From contig NZ_BMUG01000011.1 in assembly GCF_014650075.1 (NCBI RefSeq), positions 248,001 to 312,000 on the forward strand: a stretch of 64,000 nucleotides of DNA, given 5' to 3'. The position numbers were made by a program, and so were the translations under genes. Positions 43,546-53,060 of this stretch are shown here, piece by piece. Under the pieces are notes generated by a model, which was not told the origin of the DNA, did not search any database, and saw only the letters and a program-made list of their open reading frames with translations. Each line of letters begins with the position of its first letter. The stretch's first letter is position 1. The DNA comes from Streptomyces microflavus. GTDB taxonomy: Bacteria > Actinomycetota > Actinomycetes > Streptomycetales > Streptomycetaceae.

Positions 43546-45714
43546 TCAGGAGCTCGTGAGGACGACGAGCTCCTGGGTCGCCCGGGTCATCGCCACATAC
43601 CGGTCGACCGCCCCCTCGATCCCCTCGCCGAACGCCTCCGGGGCGACCAGCACCACCAGGTCGAATTCGAGGCCCTTCGACAGCTCCGGGGTCAGCGACC
43701 GCACGCGGGGCGTCGCCCGGAACGTCGGATCGCCGATGACACACGCGATCCCGTCCGTATGCGCGTCGAGCCACGCCTCCAGGACCGCATCCCGTTCCGC
43801 GACCGGTCCACGGCGGACGGGGCGCCCGCCGGTACGGATCGACGTCGGCACATTGGCGTCCGGCAGCACGGCCCGGATCACCGGCTCGGCCTCCGCCATG
43901 ACCTCCTCCGGCGTCCGGTAGTTGACGGTCAGGGAGGCCAGAGCCACCCGGTCGAGCCCGACCCGTTCCAGCCGCTCCTGCCACGGTTCGGTGAACCCGT
44001 GCCGGGCCTGGGCGCGGTCCCCGACGATGGTGAAGCTCCGGGACGGGCACCGCAGCAGCAGCATCTGCCACTCCGCGTCGGTCAGCTCCTGCGCCTCGTC
44101 CACGACGATGTGCGCGAACGGGCCCGCCAGCCGGTCCGGTTCGGCGCCGGTGGACGCGGCCGGGTCGACCAGGGTGTCCTTCATGTCCTGGCCGTGCAGC
44201 ATCACCAGCGCACCTTCGCTGTCGACATCGGCGTCGGCCAGGGTCTCGTCCGCGAGCAGCGAGTCGATGACCTGGGCCATGCCCGCGCGTTCGGCGGCCA
44301 CGGCCGCCTCCTGCCGACGCCTGCGACGCCACGCCTCCGGGTCGCCCACCCGCTGCCGCGCCGCGTCCAGGACCGGCAGATCGGCCACCGTCCAGGCCTG
44401 CGCGTCCGAGCGCTGCAACAGCCGCACCTCGTCCCGGGTGAGCCAGGGAGCGGCCATGCGCAGATACGCGGGGACCGACCACAGGTCACCGACGAGCTCG
44501 GCCGCGTCCAGCAGCGGCCACGCCCGGTCGAAGGCCGCGGCCAGCTCCCGGTCCTGCTCCAGCGCCTTGCGCAGCAGGTCGAGCGGGACGCTTTCGCCGT
44601 CGTGCTTCTCCACCAGCAGCGTGAGCAGCTCCTCCCGAACCTGGTCGCGCGCCTCGTTGTGTACGGCCCCGGGTCCGGCAGCCTCGAACGCCACGGCCCA
44701 GTCGGCGGCGCTCAGCCGGACCTCGGACCAGGGGGTCGTGACCGTCAGGGACCCGGTGGGCGGCTCCTCGTAGAACCGGACGGCCGCCTCGACCGCCTTC
44801 ACAAGCCCGGCGGACGCCTTCAGCCGGGCCACCTCCGGGTCCGCCTCCGCCGCAGCGGTGGCCCCCTCCTCCACCAGGTCCCGCAGGGTGCAGGTCCGGA
44901 CACCCTCCTCCCCGAGGCTCGGGAGGACATCGGCGACGTACCCCAGGTAGGGGCGGGACGGGCCGACGAACAGGACCCCGCCGCGCCGGTGGGCGAGCCG
45001 GGGGTCGGAGTACAGGAGGTACGCGGAGCGGTGCAGGGCGACGACCGTCTTTCCCGTGCCCGGCCCGCCGTCCACCACGAGCGCGCCGCGGGAACCGGCG
45101 CGGATGATGGCGTCCTGGTCCGCCTGGATGGTGCCGAGCACGTCCCGCATCCGCTCCGACCGGTTGCTGCCGAGGCTGGCGATGAACGCCGACTGGTCGT
45201 CGAGCGCGGCATGCCCGGCGACGGCGTCAGGGGCGAACACCTCGTCCCAGTAGTCGCTGATCCGGCCACTGCTCCAGCGGTATCTGCGGCGGCTCCGCAG
45301 CCCCATCGGGTTGGCGTGGGTGGCGCCGAAGAACGGCTCGGCGGCGGGGGAGCGCCAGTCGACCAGCAGCCGGCGGCCCTCGCTGTCGGTGAGGCCGAGC
45401 CGGCCGACGTACACCGGTGCGGAGCCGTCCTCGCCGGCCATGTGCCCGAGGCAGAGGTCGAGCCCGAAGCGGCGCAGGGTGCGCAGGCGGGCGGTGAGCC
45501 GGTGGATCTCCGCGTCGCGGTCCATCGCCTGGCGTCCCGTGCCGCCGGGGGCCCTGCGCTCGGCGTCGAGGCGGGCGGTCAGCTCGGCGATCGACGCGTC
45601 CAGGGTCCGGGCGATGGCCGCGAAGTGCTGCTCGTCGGCGGCGATCAGCGCCGGGTCGGCCTTGGGGGAGAGGTGGTCGGGGAGGAGGAAAGCGCTGGTG
45701 GGGAGGGTGTTCAC
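43546..45714 (-). CDS. helR: RNA polymerase-recycling ATPase HelR (rifamycin resistance)
   Basis: The 722-residue HelD-like SF1 ATPase has an N-terminal coiled-coil arm (about 20-80), a 'YVGRLGLTDSEGRRLLVDWRSPAAEPFF' region typical of HelD, Walker A 'GGPGTGKT', motif II 'VVDEAQELTD', 'GDRAQA', 'SKGLEFDLVVLV' and 'YVAMTRATQELVVL'. HelR binds RNA polymerase and can displace rifamycin from it. It follows rox by about 50 bases on the same strand, and that operon has an upstream rifamycin-associated element, which supports HelR over an ordinary helicase. The start is GTG with a weak Shine-Dalgarno. Confidence 0.88.
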   Translation of the reverse strand: MNTLPTSAFLLPDHLSPKADPALIAADEQHFAAIARTLDASIAELTARLDAERRAPGGTGRQAMDRDAEIHRLTARLRTLRRFGLDLCLGHMAGEDGSAPVYVGRLGLTDSEGRRLLVDWRSPAAEPFFGATHANPMGLRSRRRYRWSSGRISDYWDEVFAPDAVAGHAALDDQSAFIASLGSNRSERMRDVLGTIQADQDAIIRAGSRGALVVDGGPGTGKTVVALHRSAYLLYSDPRLAHRRGGVLFVGPSRPYLGYVADVLPSLGEEGVRTCTLRDLVEEGATAAAEADPEVARLKASAGLVKAVEAAVRFYEEPPTGSLTVTTPWSEVRLSAADWAVAFEAAGPGAVHNEARDQVREELLTLLVEKHDGESVPLDLLRKALEQDRELAAAFDRAWPLLDAAELVGDLWSVPAYLRMAAPWLTRDEVRLLQRSDAQAWTVADLPVLDAARQRVGDPEAWRRRRRQEAAVAAERAGMAQVIDSLLADETLADADVDSEGALVMLHGQDMKDTLVDPAASTGAEPDRLAGPFAHIVVDEAQELTDAEWQMLLLRCPSRSFTIVGDRAQARHGFTEPWQERLERVGLDRVALASLTVNYRTPEEVMAEAEPVIRAVLPDANVPTSIRTGGRPVRRGPVAERDAVLEAWLDAHTDGIACVIGDPTFRATPRVRSLTPELSKGLEFDLVVLVAPEAFGEGIEGAVDRYVAMTRATQELVVLTSS

Positions 45715-45766
45715 GGCGTCCGTTCCGTCGAGTGTCTGTGAGGTGGGTGATCGGGGCGAGGCCGGT

Positions 45767-47200
45767 TCAGCCCACCGGTACCGGCGCCCCGAACCACCGC
45801 GGCAACGCACCGTTCAGCTCCTTCTGCTCCTCGCCGGCCCAGGCCACATGCCCGTCCGGCCGGAGCAGGACGGCGGGCACGTCCAGTTCCTCCGCCGCGT
45901 CGGCCACATGGTCGACCCGGTCCTCCCAGCCCGCCACGGAGAGTCCGCCGGTCCGGTCGAGCAGCAGGCCGCGGCCCCCGTGCATCAGCTCGTAGAGGCG
46001 GCCCTGCCCGAGCGGCAGGTCCCGCAGCCGCCGGCCGAGCAGTTCGTGGCCCTCGCCGAGGTCGTAGCGGACGTCGACGGCGGTGATCATGCCGGTCACG
46101 TACCGGTTCACCTCCTCGAAGTCCATCAGCTTCGCGAACATCTCCCGCAGCGCGGTCGCCCCGGGACCGGTCCCCAGAAGCGTGATCTGCGCGCGGGTGT
46201 TGTCCAGCACGCGGGCGCCCACCGGGTGCCGTTCGGTGTGGTAGCTGTCCAACAGCCCTTCCGGCGCCCAGCCGTTGACCTCGGCGGCCAGTTTCCAGCC
46301 GAGGTTGAACGCGTCCTGCACACCGAGGTTGAGCCCCTGACCGCCGGTCGGCGGGTGGATGTGCGCCGCGTCGCCGGCCAGCAGCACCCGGCCCGCCCGG
46401 TACCGCTCCGCCTGACGGGTGGCATCACCGAACCGGGACAGCCAGCGGGGCGAGTGGACGCCGAAGTCGGTGCCCGCGAGATCCCGCAGCCGCTGCTTGA
46501 ACTCCTCCAGGGTCGGCGCGGCCGCACGGTCCTCGGAGACCCCGTCGGCGGGCACGATGACGCGGAAGGTCCCGTCCCCGTTGGGGATGGTGCCGAACCG
46601 CAGCTGGGTCCTGCGGACCTCCGCCACGACAGCGGCGACCACCTCCGGATCCTCGGTCATCTCCATGTCGCCGAGCAGCGTCTCGACCGTGGCGGGCTCG
46701 CCGGGAAAGGCGATGCCCAGTTCCTTGCGCACCACACTGCGGCCGCCGTCGCACCCGACGAGGTAGCGCGAGCGCAGGTGGGTGCCGTCGGCAAGAGTGA
46801 CGGTCACCCCGTCGTCCTGCCGGCTCACCCCGGTCACCTCGCAGCCGCGCCTGATCTCGGCGCCGAGCTCGACGGCCCGCTCGCGGAGCAGCCGCTCGGT
46901 GACCGGCTGGAGGGTGGAGAGGCCGTACGGGTGCGCGGTGTCCAGCCGGTCCGGCCACGGCTTCTGGATGCCCCCGAAGAACCCGCCGACCTGGAACTTC
47001 TCGCTCACCGCGAGGAACCGGTCCAGCAGCCCGCGCTGGTCCATCACCTCGACGCTCCGCACATGCAGCCCGCGCCCCCGGGTCTCCCGGGTCGGCTCGG
47101 CCAGCTTCTCCAGTACGACGGTCCGCACCCCGGCCAGCCGCAGTTCGCAGGCCAGCATCAGTCCGGTCGGTCCACCACCGGCGACGATTACGTCGATCAT
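45767..47200 (-). CDS. rox: Rifampicin monooxygenase
   Basis: This 477-residue class A flavoprotein hydroxylates rifamycins and linearises them. The FAD motif 'VIVAGGGPTGLMLACELRLAGV', the 'DG' motif 'YLVGCDGGRSVVRKELGIAFPGEP' and the 'LLAGDAAHIHPPTGGQGLNLG' motif are intact. The C-terminal 'GRRLRDLPL...GRLYELMHGGRGLLLD' and 'AGWEDRVDHV' closely match my memory of characterised Streptomyces Rox. The ATG follows AAGGGCGG. It is the first gene of rox-helR and the TetR gene is divergent. Confidence 0.93.
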   Translation of the reverse strand: MIDVIVAGGGPTGLMLACELRLAGVRTVVLEKLAEPTRETRGRGLHVRSVEVMDQRGLLDRFLAVSEKFQVGGFFGGIQKPWPDRLDTAHPYGLSTLQPVTERLLRERAVELGAEIRRGCEVTGVSRQDDGVTVTLADGTHLRSRYLVGCDGGRSVVRKELGIAFPGEPATVETLLGDMEMTEDPEVVAAVVAEVRRTQLRFGTIPNGDGTFRVIVPADGVSEDRAAAPTLEEFKQRLRDLAGTDFGVHSPRWLSRFGDATRQAERYRAGRVLLAGDAAHIHPPTGGQGLNLGVQDAFNLGWKLAAEVNGWAPEGLLDSYHTERHPVGARVLDNTRAQITLLGTGPGATALREMFAKLMDFEEVNRYVTGMITAVDVRYDLGEGHELLGRRLRDLPLGQGRLYELMHGGRGLLLDRTGGLSVAGWEDRVDHVADAAEELDVPAVLLRPDGHVAWAGEEQKELNGALPRWFGAPVPVG

Positions 47201-47280
47201 CACAGTTCCGCCCTTGTCGACGTCGAATTCCCGAAGCCGGTCCGCCGGGACCTGGCTTCGGCCGTCGATTCTGCGGCATA

Positions 47281-47307
47281 TGGGGGGCCTTGCGGCAAGA
47301 CCCCCCA
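47281..47307 (-). promoter_or_regulatory. Rifamycin-associated element (RAE)
   Basis: A 27-base inverted repeat with one mismatch is centred on CTTGCGGCAAG with G and C arms. It lies about 80 bases before rox. The core matches the RAE known from rifamycin-inducible resistance genes in actinomycetes. Confidence 0.85.
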
Positions 47308-47462
47308 TGCGCTATAAGTTGAGAGTGGCAAGGAGTGGGTTCACCTCCTGTCGATCCCGCCACTCGAAGGCACCAGGTCCCTCAAGGTGCCCGGTCCCTC
47401 GTGGCACAGCACCCCGCACAGCTCGGCTCACGTACCGCATAGGCATACCTGCGCCCTCTCGA

Positions 47463-47502
47463 TGAGACAATCGCGTCTCACTTGGGTTATGGTCGTCTCA
47501 TG
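47463..47502 (+). promoter_or_regulatory. TetR operator and leaderless promoter
   Basis: TGAGAC-N6-GTCTCA (47463-47480) is a perfect palindrome. A third half-site GTCTCA (47495-47500) overlaps the start codon. TATGGT (47488-47493) lies six bases before the ATG. This suggests tight autorepression. Confidence 0.7.
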
Positions 47503-48051
47503 ACTCTCGACCGTGAGCAGGTGCTGCGCAGCGCCGCCGCCCTGCTGACCCACAAATCGACCGCCACCATGGACGAGGTCGCCAAAGCGGCGGGTATCGG
47601 GCGCGCCACCCTCCACCGCCACTTCGCCGGACGCGACGCGCTGGTGAAGGCGCTGGAGGACCTCGGTATCCAGGAGTTCGAGGCGGCCCTGGACGCCGCC
47701 CGGCTCGACGAAGGCACCTCCGAGGAGGGGCTTCGCCGCCTCATCGCGGCCGTCGAGCCCAGCGCCGGTCTGCTCTCGTTCCTCGTCACCGAGAACCAGC
47801 TCTTCGAGGGCGACCAGGTCAACGAGGGCTGGAACCGGGCCGACGCCCGGGTCTCCGCCTTCTTCCGCCGCGGCCAGGAACGCGGCGAATTCCGTATCGA
47901 CCTCACCCCCGCCTGGCTGACCGAGGCCCTCTACGGGCTCATCGGCACCGGAGCCTGGGCCGTGCAGGTGGGACGGGTCGCCACACAGGACTTCCAGTAC
48001 ATGATCGTCGAGCTGCTGCTCGGCGGAGCCCGCCGGAGCGTGGAGCAGTGA
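47500..48051 (+). CDS. TetR-family regulator of adjacent MFS gene
   Basis: The 183-residue regulator has a TetR HTH ('VLRSAAALLTHKSTATMDEVAKAAGIGRATLHRHFAGRDALVKALE') and a helical ligand domain. Its TGA overlaps the MFS GTG by four bases, so the two are one transcript and it probably represses its own efflux operon. The operator surrounds its promoter. The ligand is unknown. Confidence 0.92.
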   Translation: MTLDREQVLRSAAALLTHKSTATMDEVAKAAGIGRATLHRHFAGRDALVKALEDLGIQEFEAALDAARLDEGTSEEGLRRLIAAVEPSAGLLSFLVTENQLFEGDQVNEGWNRADARVSAFFRRGQERGEFRIDLTPAWLTEALYGLIGTGAWAVQVGRVATQDFQYMIVELLLGGARRSVEQ

Positions 48052-49591
48052 CCAGCATCGACCAGCACCCGAAGGCCACGGACGACGTGCGCCGCCCAGG
48101 ACGGTGGATCGCGCTCGCCGTGCTCGTCCTCGCCGTGCTGCTGGTGGCCGTCGACGCCACAGTCCTCGGCCTCGCCACCCCGTTCCTCAGCGAGGATCTC
48201 GCCCCCACCGGCAACCAGCTGCTCTGGATCGGTGACGTCTACTCCTTCGTCATCGCCGGCCTGCTCGTCTCGATGGGCTCCCTCGGCGACCGCATCGGCC
48301 GCAAGAAGCTGCTGCTGGTCGGTGCCGTGGCGTTCGGCGCGGTCTCCGTGCTCAACGCGTACGCGACCACGCCCGAGATGATGATCGTGGCCCGGGCGCT
48401 CCTCGGTGTCGCGGGGCCACCCTGATGCCGTCCACCCTCGCCCTGATCCGCAACCTCTTCCACGACCCGCGCGAGCGCAGTCTCGCCATCGGCATCTGGG
48501 GCGCGGCCGCGTCGGCGGGCGCTGCCGTCGGCCCCGTCGTCGGCGGATTCCTGCTCGAACACTTCTGGTGGGGTTCGGTCTTCCTGATCAACCTGCCCGT
48601 GATGGCCGTGCTCGTCGTCGTCGGCATCAAGATGATCCCGGAGTCGAAGAACCCGGCGCCCGGCCCGTGGGACATGCCCAGCGTCGGGCTCTCCCTGGTC
48701 GGCATGATCGGCGTCGTGTACGCCATCAAGGAGACGGCCTCGCACGGGTTGGGCTGGGGACCCGGCGTCGCGGCGCTCGTCGGCGCCGGTGCGCTCACCT
48801 GGTTCGTCCGCAGGCAGCTCCACCTGCCCGCCCCCCTGCTCGACATGCGGCTCTTCCACCACCGGGGCTTCTCCGGCGCTGTCCTCGCCGACCTGCTGAC
48901 CATCCTCGGACTGTCGGGCCTGGTCTTCTTCCTCTCCCAGTTCCTCCAACTGGTGCAGGGCCGCGGACCGCTGGAGGCCGGACTCGCCGAACTGCCCGCC
49001 GCCATCGGCGCGGTGGCCGCCGGTCTGCTGGCCGGTTTCGCCGCCCGCCGGTTCTCGGTGCGCTCGGTCGTGGCGGGCGGCCTCGGCGCGGTCGGTCTCG
49101 CGCTGGGCACAGTGACCCTCCTCGACCAGCACACCGGCTACCCGCTGCTCGGTTCCATGCTGCTGGTCGTCGGCGTCGGCGCCGGGTTCTCCTTCACCGT
49201 CACCGCCGACGTCATCCTCTCCAGCGTCCCGAAGGAGCAGGCCGGTTCCGCGTCGGCCGTCTCGGAGACGGCGTACGAGCTCGGCGCGGCCCTCGGTATC
49301 GCCCTGCTCGGCTCCATCGTCACCGGCATCTACCGGGGCTTCCCGACCCCCGCCGGTATCCCCGCCGACGTCGAGGCGGCGGCCCACGAGTCGCTCGGCG
49401 GGGCCGTCGAAGCGGCCACCGCGCTGCCCGCCGCCCAGGCGGGTCCGCTGGTCTCGGCGGCCCAGGAGGCGTTCGTCGACGGTATGCGGTCCGCCGCGGG
49501 CGTCGGTTCGGCGGTGCTCCTCGCGGCGGCCGTCGCCGCCTGGTTCCTGCTGCGGGGCCAGAAGCTGGAGGACGGTATCGAACATCCGTAG
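48048..49591 (+). pseudogene. DHA2-type MFS efflux transporter, frameshifted
   Basis: The reading frame breaks in the GGGG run at 48413-48416. The upstream frame (125 codons, about four helices) stops at TGA 48423-48425; the rest continues in another frame from 48425. Restoring one G gives an uninterrupted 514-residue, 14-helix MFS exporter with the expected 'ARALLGVAG-ATLMPSTLALIRNLF' junction. The break is either a real inactivating deletion or a sequencing error. The TGATG overlap could also allow a split two-part product. Partner of the upstream TetR gene. Confidence 0.85.
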
Positions 49592-49604
49592 TTGCCGCAT
49601 ACGG

Positions 49605-49643
49605 AAGGGCCCGCACCCCGGTCTCTCAGGGGTGCGGGCCCTT
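49605..49643. terminator. Bidirectional terminator
   Basis: A 15-bp perfect stem (49605-49619 with 49629-49643) lies between the convergent MFS and acyltransferase genes. Confidence 0.75.
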
Positions 49644-49666
49644 ACACGCAAAAGGCTCTACGAGAT

Positions 49667-50338
49667 CTAGGCGGCCTTGGCCTTCGTGGCGTACATGTCC
49701 ACGTACTCCTGGCCGGAGAGCCGCATCACCTCGGACATCACCGAGTCGGTCACCGCCCGCAGCACATAGCGGTCGCGGTCCATGCCCTCGTAGCGGGAGA
49801 ACTCCATCGGCTCGCCGAAGCGCACCGTGACCTTGCCCGGCCGGGGCAGCCCCGCGCCGCCCGGCTGGAGCTTGTCGGTGCCGATCATGGCGAACGGGAC
49901 CACCGGGGCGCCCGTCATCAGCGTCAGCCGCGCGATCCCCGTACGGCCCCGGTAGAGCCGGCCGTCGGGGGAGCGGGTGCCCTCCGGGTAGATCGCGAAG
50001 GCCTGGCCCTCCTCCAGCACCCGGCGCCCCGTCATCAGCGCCGCGACCCCGCCCCGGCCGCCGTCCCGGTCCACCGGGATCATGCCGCAGCCGGTGAAGA
50101 ACCAGGCCATCAGGCGGCCCTTGAGCCCCTTGCCCGTCACGTACTCGTCCTTGCCGATGTAGAACACCGGCCGGTCGCAGCAGATCGGCATGATCATCGA
50201 GTCGATGAACGTGAGGTGGTTGCCCGCGAGGATCACCGGCCCGGACCCGGGAATGTTCTCCGCGCCTTCCACCTGTGGGCGGAACATCAGGCGCAGAATC
50301 GGTCCGAGCACTGCCTTGATGACCGTGAGACGGGACAA
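49667..50338 (-). CDS. 1-acyl-glycerol-3-phosphate acyltransferase (PlsC-like)
   Basis: The 223-residue acyltransferase has the HX4D motif in 'GNHLTFIDSM' and the substrate-binding 'YPEGTRSPDGRLYRG'. It acylates lysophosphatidic acid or a related lipid at the inner membrane. The start is TTG with GGAGGAA upstream, which fits better than any ATG or GTG in the longer frame. It is divergent from the glycerophosphodiesterase gene, a fitting lipid-metabolism neighbour. Confidence 0.9.
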   Translation of the reverse strand: MSRLTVIKAVLGPILRLMFRPQVEGAENIPGSGPVILAGNHLTFIDSMIMPICCDRPVFYIGKDEYVTGKGLKGRLMAWFFTGCGMIPVDRDGGRGGVAALMTGRRVLEEGQAFAIYPEGTRSPDGRLYRGRTGIARLTLMTGAPVVPFAMIGTDKLQPGGAGLPRPGKVTVRFGEPMEFSRYEGMDRDRYVLRAVTDSVMSEVMRLSGQEYVDMYATKAKAA

Positions 50339-50614
50339 CGGTTCCTCCGGTGTCGTGGCCGGGCCGGCCAGGTCGGGTGAGGTGGTGCGGGGGTGATGCG
50401 GGGTGGTGTCCGTCGGTGCGAAGTGTTGGACTGTGCAGGTGAGGACGATACTCGCGGGTATGCACTGATCGCACATCGGGTTCACGGAGTGGATACGCGA
50501 TGTTGACGTGTGTTTCCGCCGTGTTCGCCCCCGATCCGCCCCGCGGACCCGCCCGCCTGCCTACGATCGGGCCCCGCCCGAAAGGGTCAGGACAGCACCG
50601 AGCGAGGAGCATTC

Positions 50615-51775
50615 ATGACGGAGCGTGTGACCGGCAGTCCCGGCCGGCGGGCCCTTCTGGGCGCCGCGGTCCTCTCCACGGCGGCCCTGGGCCTCACCGG
50701 CACGGCACACGCCGCCGAGCGGGGACGCGGCGGTCACAGCGGCGGCCACGGCCCGCTGCGGGACCTCCCCGTGCCGACGGTGATCGGCCACCGCGGGGCC
50801 AGCGGCTACCGCCCCGAGCACACCCTCGGCTCCTACCAGCTGGCGCTGGACCTGGGCGCGCACATCGTCGAGCAGGACCTCGTGCCGACCAAGGACGGCC
50901 ACCTCGTCTGCCGGCACGAGAACGACATCACCGGCACCACGGACGTCGCCGACCACCCCGAGTTCGCCGGCCGCAAGGCCACCAAGAGCATCGACGGCGT
51001 CTCCTACACCGGCTGGTTCACCGAGGACTTCACCCTCGCCGAGCTCAAGACCCTGCGGGCCGAGGAGCGCATCCCCGGCAACCGCCCCGACAACACCCTC
51101 TACGACGGCCGCTGGACGATCCCCACCTTCGAGGAGGTCCTGCGCTGGGCCGACAAGGAGGGCCGCAAGCGCGGAAAGCCCGTCTGGCTGTACGTGGAGA
51201 CCAAGCACCCCACCTACTTCCGGAGCCTGGGCCTCGGCCTGGAGGAGCCGCTCGCCCGGCTGCTCCGCCGCTACGGCCGGGACCGCAAGAACTCCCCGCT
51301 CATCCTCCAGTCCTTCGAGCCCACCTCCATCCAGCGCCTCGCCCGCCTGGTCGCCACCCCGCGCGTCGTGCTGCTCTCCGGCCCGACGACCCGCCCCTGG
51401 GACTTCGTGGAGTCCGGCGACCCGCGCACGGTGGCCGACCTAGTGAAGCCCGCCGGGCTGAAGTGGATCGCCTCCTACGCCCAGGGCATCGGCCCCACCC
51501 TCGACCTGGTCATCCCCAAGGACGCGGCAGGCCGGCTCACCAGGCCGACCACGCTCGTGAAGGACGCGCACGCCCGCGGCCTGCTCCTGCACCCGTACAC
51601 ACTGCGCAACGAGAACAGCTTCCTGCCCGCCGACTTCCGGCGCGGAACCGACCCCAACGCCTACGGTGACGTCTTCGGCGCCGCCGCCGCGTACCTCGCC
51701 ACCGGCATCGACGGCATCTTCGCCGACCACCCGGACACCGCGCTGCTCGCCGCGGCGGACTTCAAGGGGCGCTGA
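50615..51775 (+). CDS. Secreted glycerophosphodiester phosphodiesterase
   Basis: The 386-residue exported enzyme begins with a twin-Arg signal (SPGRRALLGAAVLS; cleavage near AHA-AE). The GDPD domain shows 'VIGHRGASGYRPEHTLGSY' and 'EQDLVPTKDGHLVCRHEND', with the catalytic His residues and metal ligands. It hydrolyses glycerophosphodiesters to glycerol-3-phosphate and an alcohol outside the cell. The Shine-Dalgarno GAGGAG sets the start. Confidence 0.93.
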   Translation: MTERVTGSPGRRALLGAAVLSTAALGLTGTAHAAERGRGGHSGGHGPLRDLPVPTVIGHRGASGYRPEHTLGSYQLALDLGAHIVEQDLVPTKDGHLVCRHENDITGTTDVADHPEFAGRKATKSIDGVSYTGWFTEDFTLAELKTLRAEERIPGNRPDNTLYDGRWTIPTFEEVLRWADKEGRKRGKPVWLYVETKHPTYFRSLGLGLEEPLARLLRRYGRDRKNSPLILQSFEPTSIQRLARLVATPRVVLLSGPTTRPWDFVESGDPRTVADLVKPAGLKWIASYAQGIGPTLDLVIPKDAAGRLTRPTTLVKDAHARGLLLHPYTLRNENSFLPADFRRGTDPNAYGDVFGAAAAYLATGIDGIFADHPDTALLAAADFKGR

Positions 51776-51906
51776 CCTCGCGGTCGTACGGGTCCGGCCG
51801 GCTCCCGCGAGTACGCGGCGTCAGCCACCGGGCCCGTACATGCCCCGGTCGGGTGGTGCCGGGCGCGCGGAGCAACCGGCCGCTCCACCACCACGTCCGC
51901 CGGGGC

Positions 51907-52461
51907 ATGACGCTTCTCGATCATGAACCCGACCGGGCCACCCGCACCGCCCTCACCGTCCGCGCCTTACAACCCCTGGTGCGCGCGGAGGCGAGGGCCG
52001 AGGCACCCGCCGCCGGACTCGACCCCGCCGACCTCGAACAGACCGTATGGCTGCGGCTCCTGGAACGCCCCGCCGCGGCCGGACCGCCCCGCGACCCGGC
52101 CCGCTGGGTGCGCGACACCGTACGGGCGGAGGCCCGCAGAGGGCGCCGCACGGCCCGGCGGGAACGCCCGTACGCCGGAACGGAACCCGCCGCTCCTCCT
52201 GCCGGCAGCCCGGAAGGGGTCGCCCTCGGCGCCGCCGAACGCCGTGCGCTGCGCGCCGCGATGGCCCGGCTGCCCGAACGCTGTGCCCGGCTGCTGAATG
52301 CGATGCTGGCGCCCACCGACCCGACCTACCGAGAAATCGCAGGGGAGTTGGGTATGTCACAGGGGAGTTTGGGCCCGATCCGTTCCCGTTGCCTTGGATG
52401 TCTGCGCAGAATGCTGGCGGCGGAGGTTGTCACCCCTGAACTGCGGGGAAGAGGGCGGTAG
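51907..52461 (+). CDS. Small ECF-like sigma factor
   Basis: The 184-residue protein has a region 2-like segment (about 18-80: 'ALQPLVRAEARAEAPAAGLDPADLEQTVWLRLLER') and a region 4 helix-turn-helix ('MARLPERCARLLNAMLAPTDPTYREIAGELGMSQGSLGPIRSRCLGCLRRML'). The loop between them is Arg/Pro-rich and short. No anti-sigma gene is adjacent. Confidence is moderate because region 2 is degenerate. Confidence 0.75.
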   Translation: MTLLDHEPDRATRTALTVRALQPLVRAEARAEAPAAGLDPADLEQTVWLRLLERPAAAGPPRDPARWVRDTVRAEARRGRRTARRERPYAGTEPAAPPAGSPEGVALGAAERRALRAAMARLPERCARLLNAMLAPTDPTYREIAGELGMSQGSLGPIRSRCLGCLRRMLAAEVVTPELRGRGR

Positions 52462-52498
52462 GCAACCGGGCGGACAGGTGAGCGGGAGGCGTGCACAC

Positions 52499-53002
52499 AT
52501 GGGCATGAGCGTGATCATCTCGGCGGCGACGGCACAGGACGTGGAGCAGATCTTCCGGCTCCAGTACCTCTGTTTCCAGCGCGAGGCAGAGCTGTACGAC
52601 AACTACCGGATCGACCCGCTCGTCCAGACCCTCGACGCGGTACGCGGCGAAGTCGCCGACGACCTGGTGTTCGTGGCCCGCCTCGGCGACGAAGTCGTGG
52701 GCTCGGTACGCGGATTCACCGACCCGGACGGTACGGGACAGATCGGCAAGCTCTGTGTGCACCCCCGGCTCCAGGGTCACGGGCTCGGCACCCGGCTGCT
52801 GAACGCGGCGGAGGCGGCCCTGGCGGCCGACCGCGCGGCCACCCGCTTCCGGCTGCACACCGGCCACCGCAGCGAGAGCAACCTGAGGCTCTACCGGCGG
52901 GCCGGCTACGCCCAGGTCGGAGACGCCACGGGCACGGACGGCGTCCGGCTCATCCTGCTGGAGAAGGAAGCGGCGGCCCAGGAGTTCGTGGCCAGCGCCT
53001 GA
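52499..53002 (+). CDS. GNAT-family N-acetyltransferase
   Basis: The 167-residue acetyltransferase has the acetyl-CoA motif A 'IGKLCVHPRLQGHGLGTRLLNAAE' and motif B 'NLRLYRRAGYAQVGD'. The substrate is unknown. GGGAGG lies nine bases before the ATG; a second ATG two codons later is possible. It follows the sigma-factor gene by 37 bases and may be co-transcribed. Confidence 0.87.
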   Translation: MGMSVIISAATAQDVEQIFRLQYLCFQREAELYDNYRIDPLVQTLDAVRGEVADDLVFVARLGDEVVGSVRGFTDPDGTGQIGKLCVHPRLQGHGLGTRLLNAAEAALAADRAATRFRLHTGHRSESNLRLYRRAGYAQVGDATGTDGVRLILLEKEAAAQEFVASA

Positions 53003-53060
53003 CAGGTCGACGCCTGACGCGCCGGCGCCTGACAGGCCGGCGCCAGCCCCGGGTTCCGCG

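Noticed and set aside
43546..45714. HelR as a second defence helicase
   Set aside because: HelD-type N-terminal sequence, linkage to rox and an RAE fit rifamycin resistance, not phage defence.
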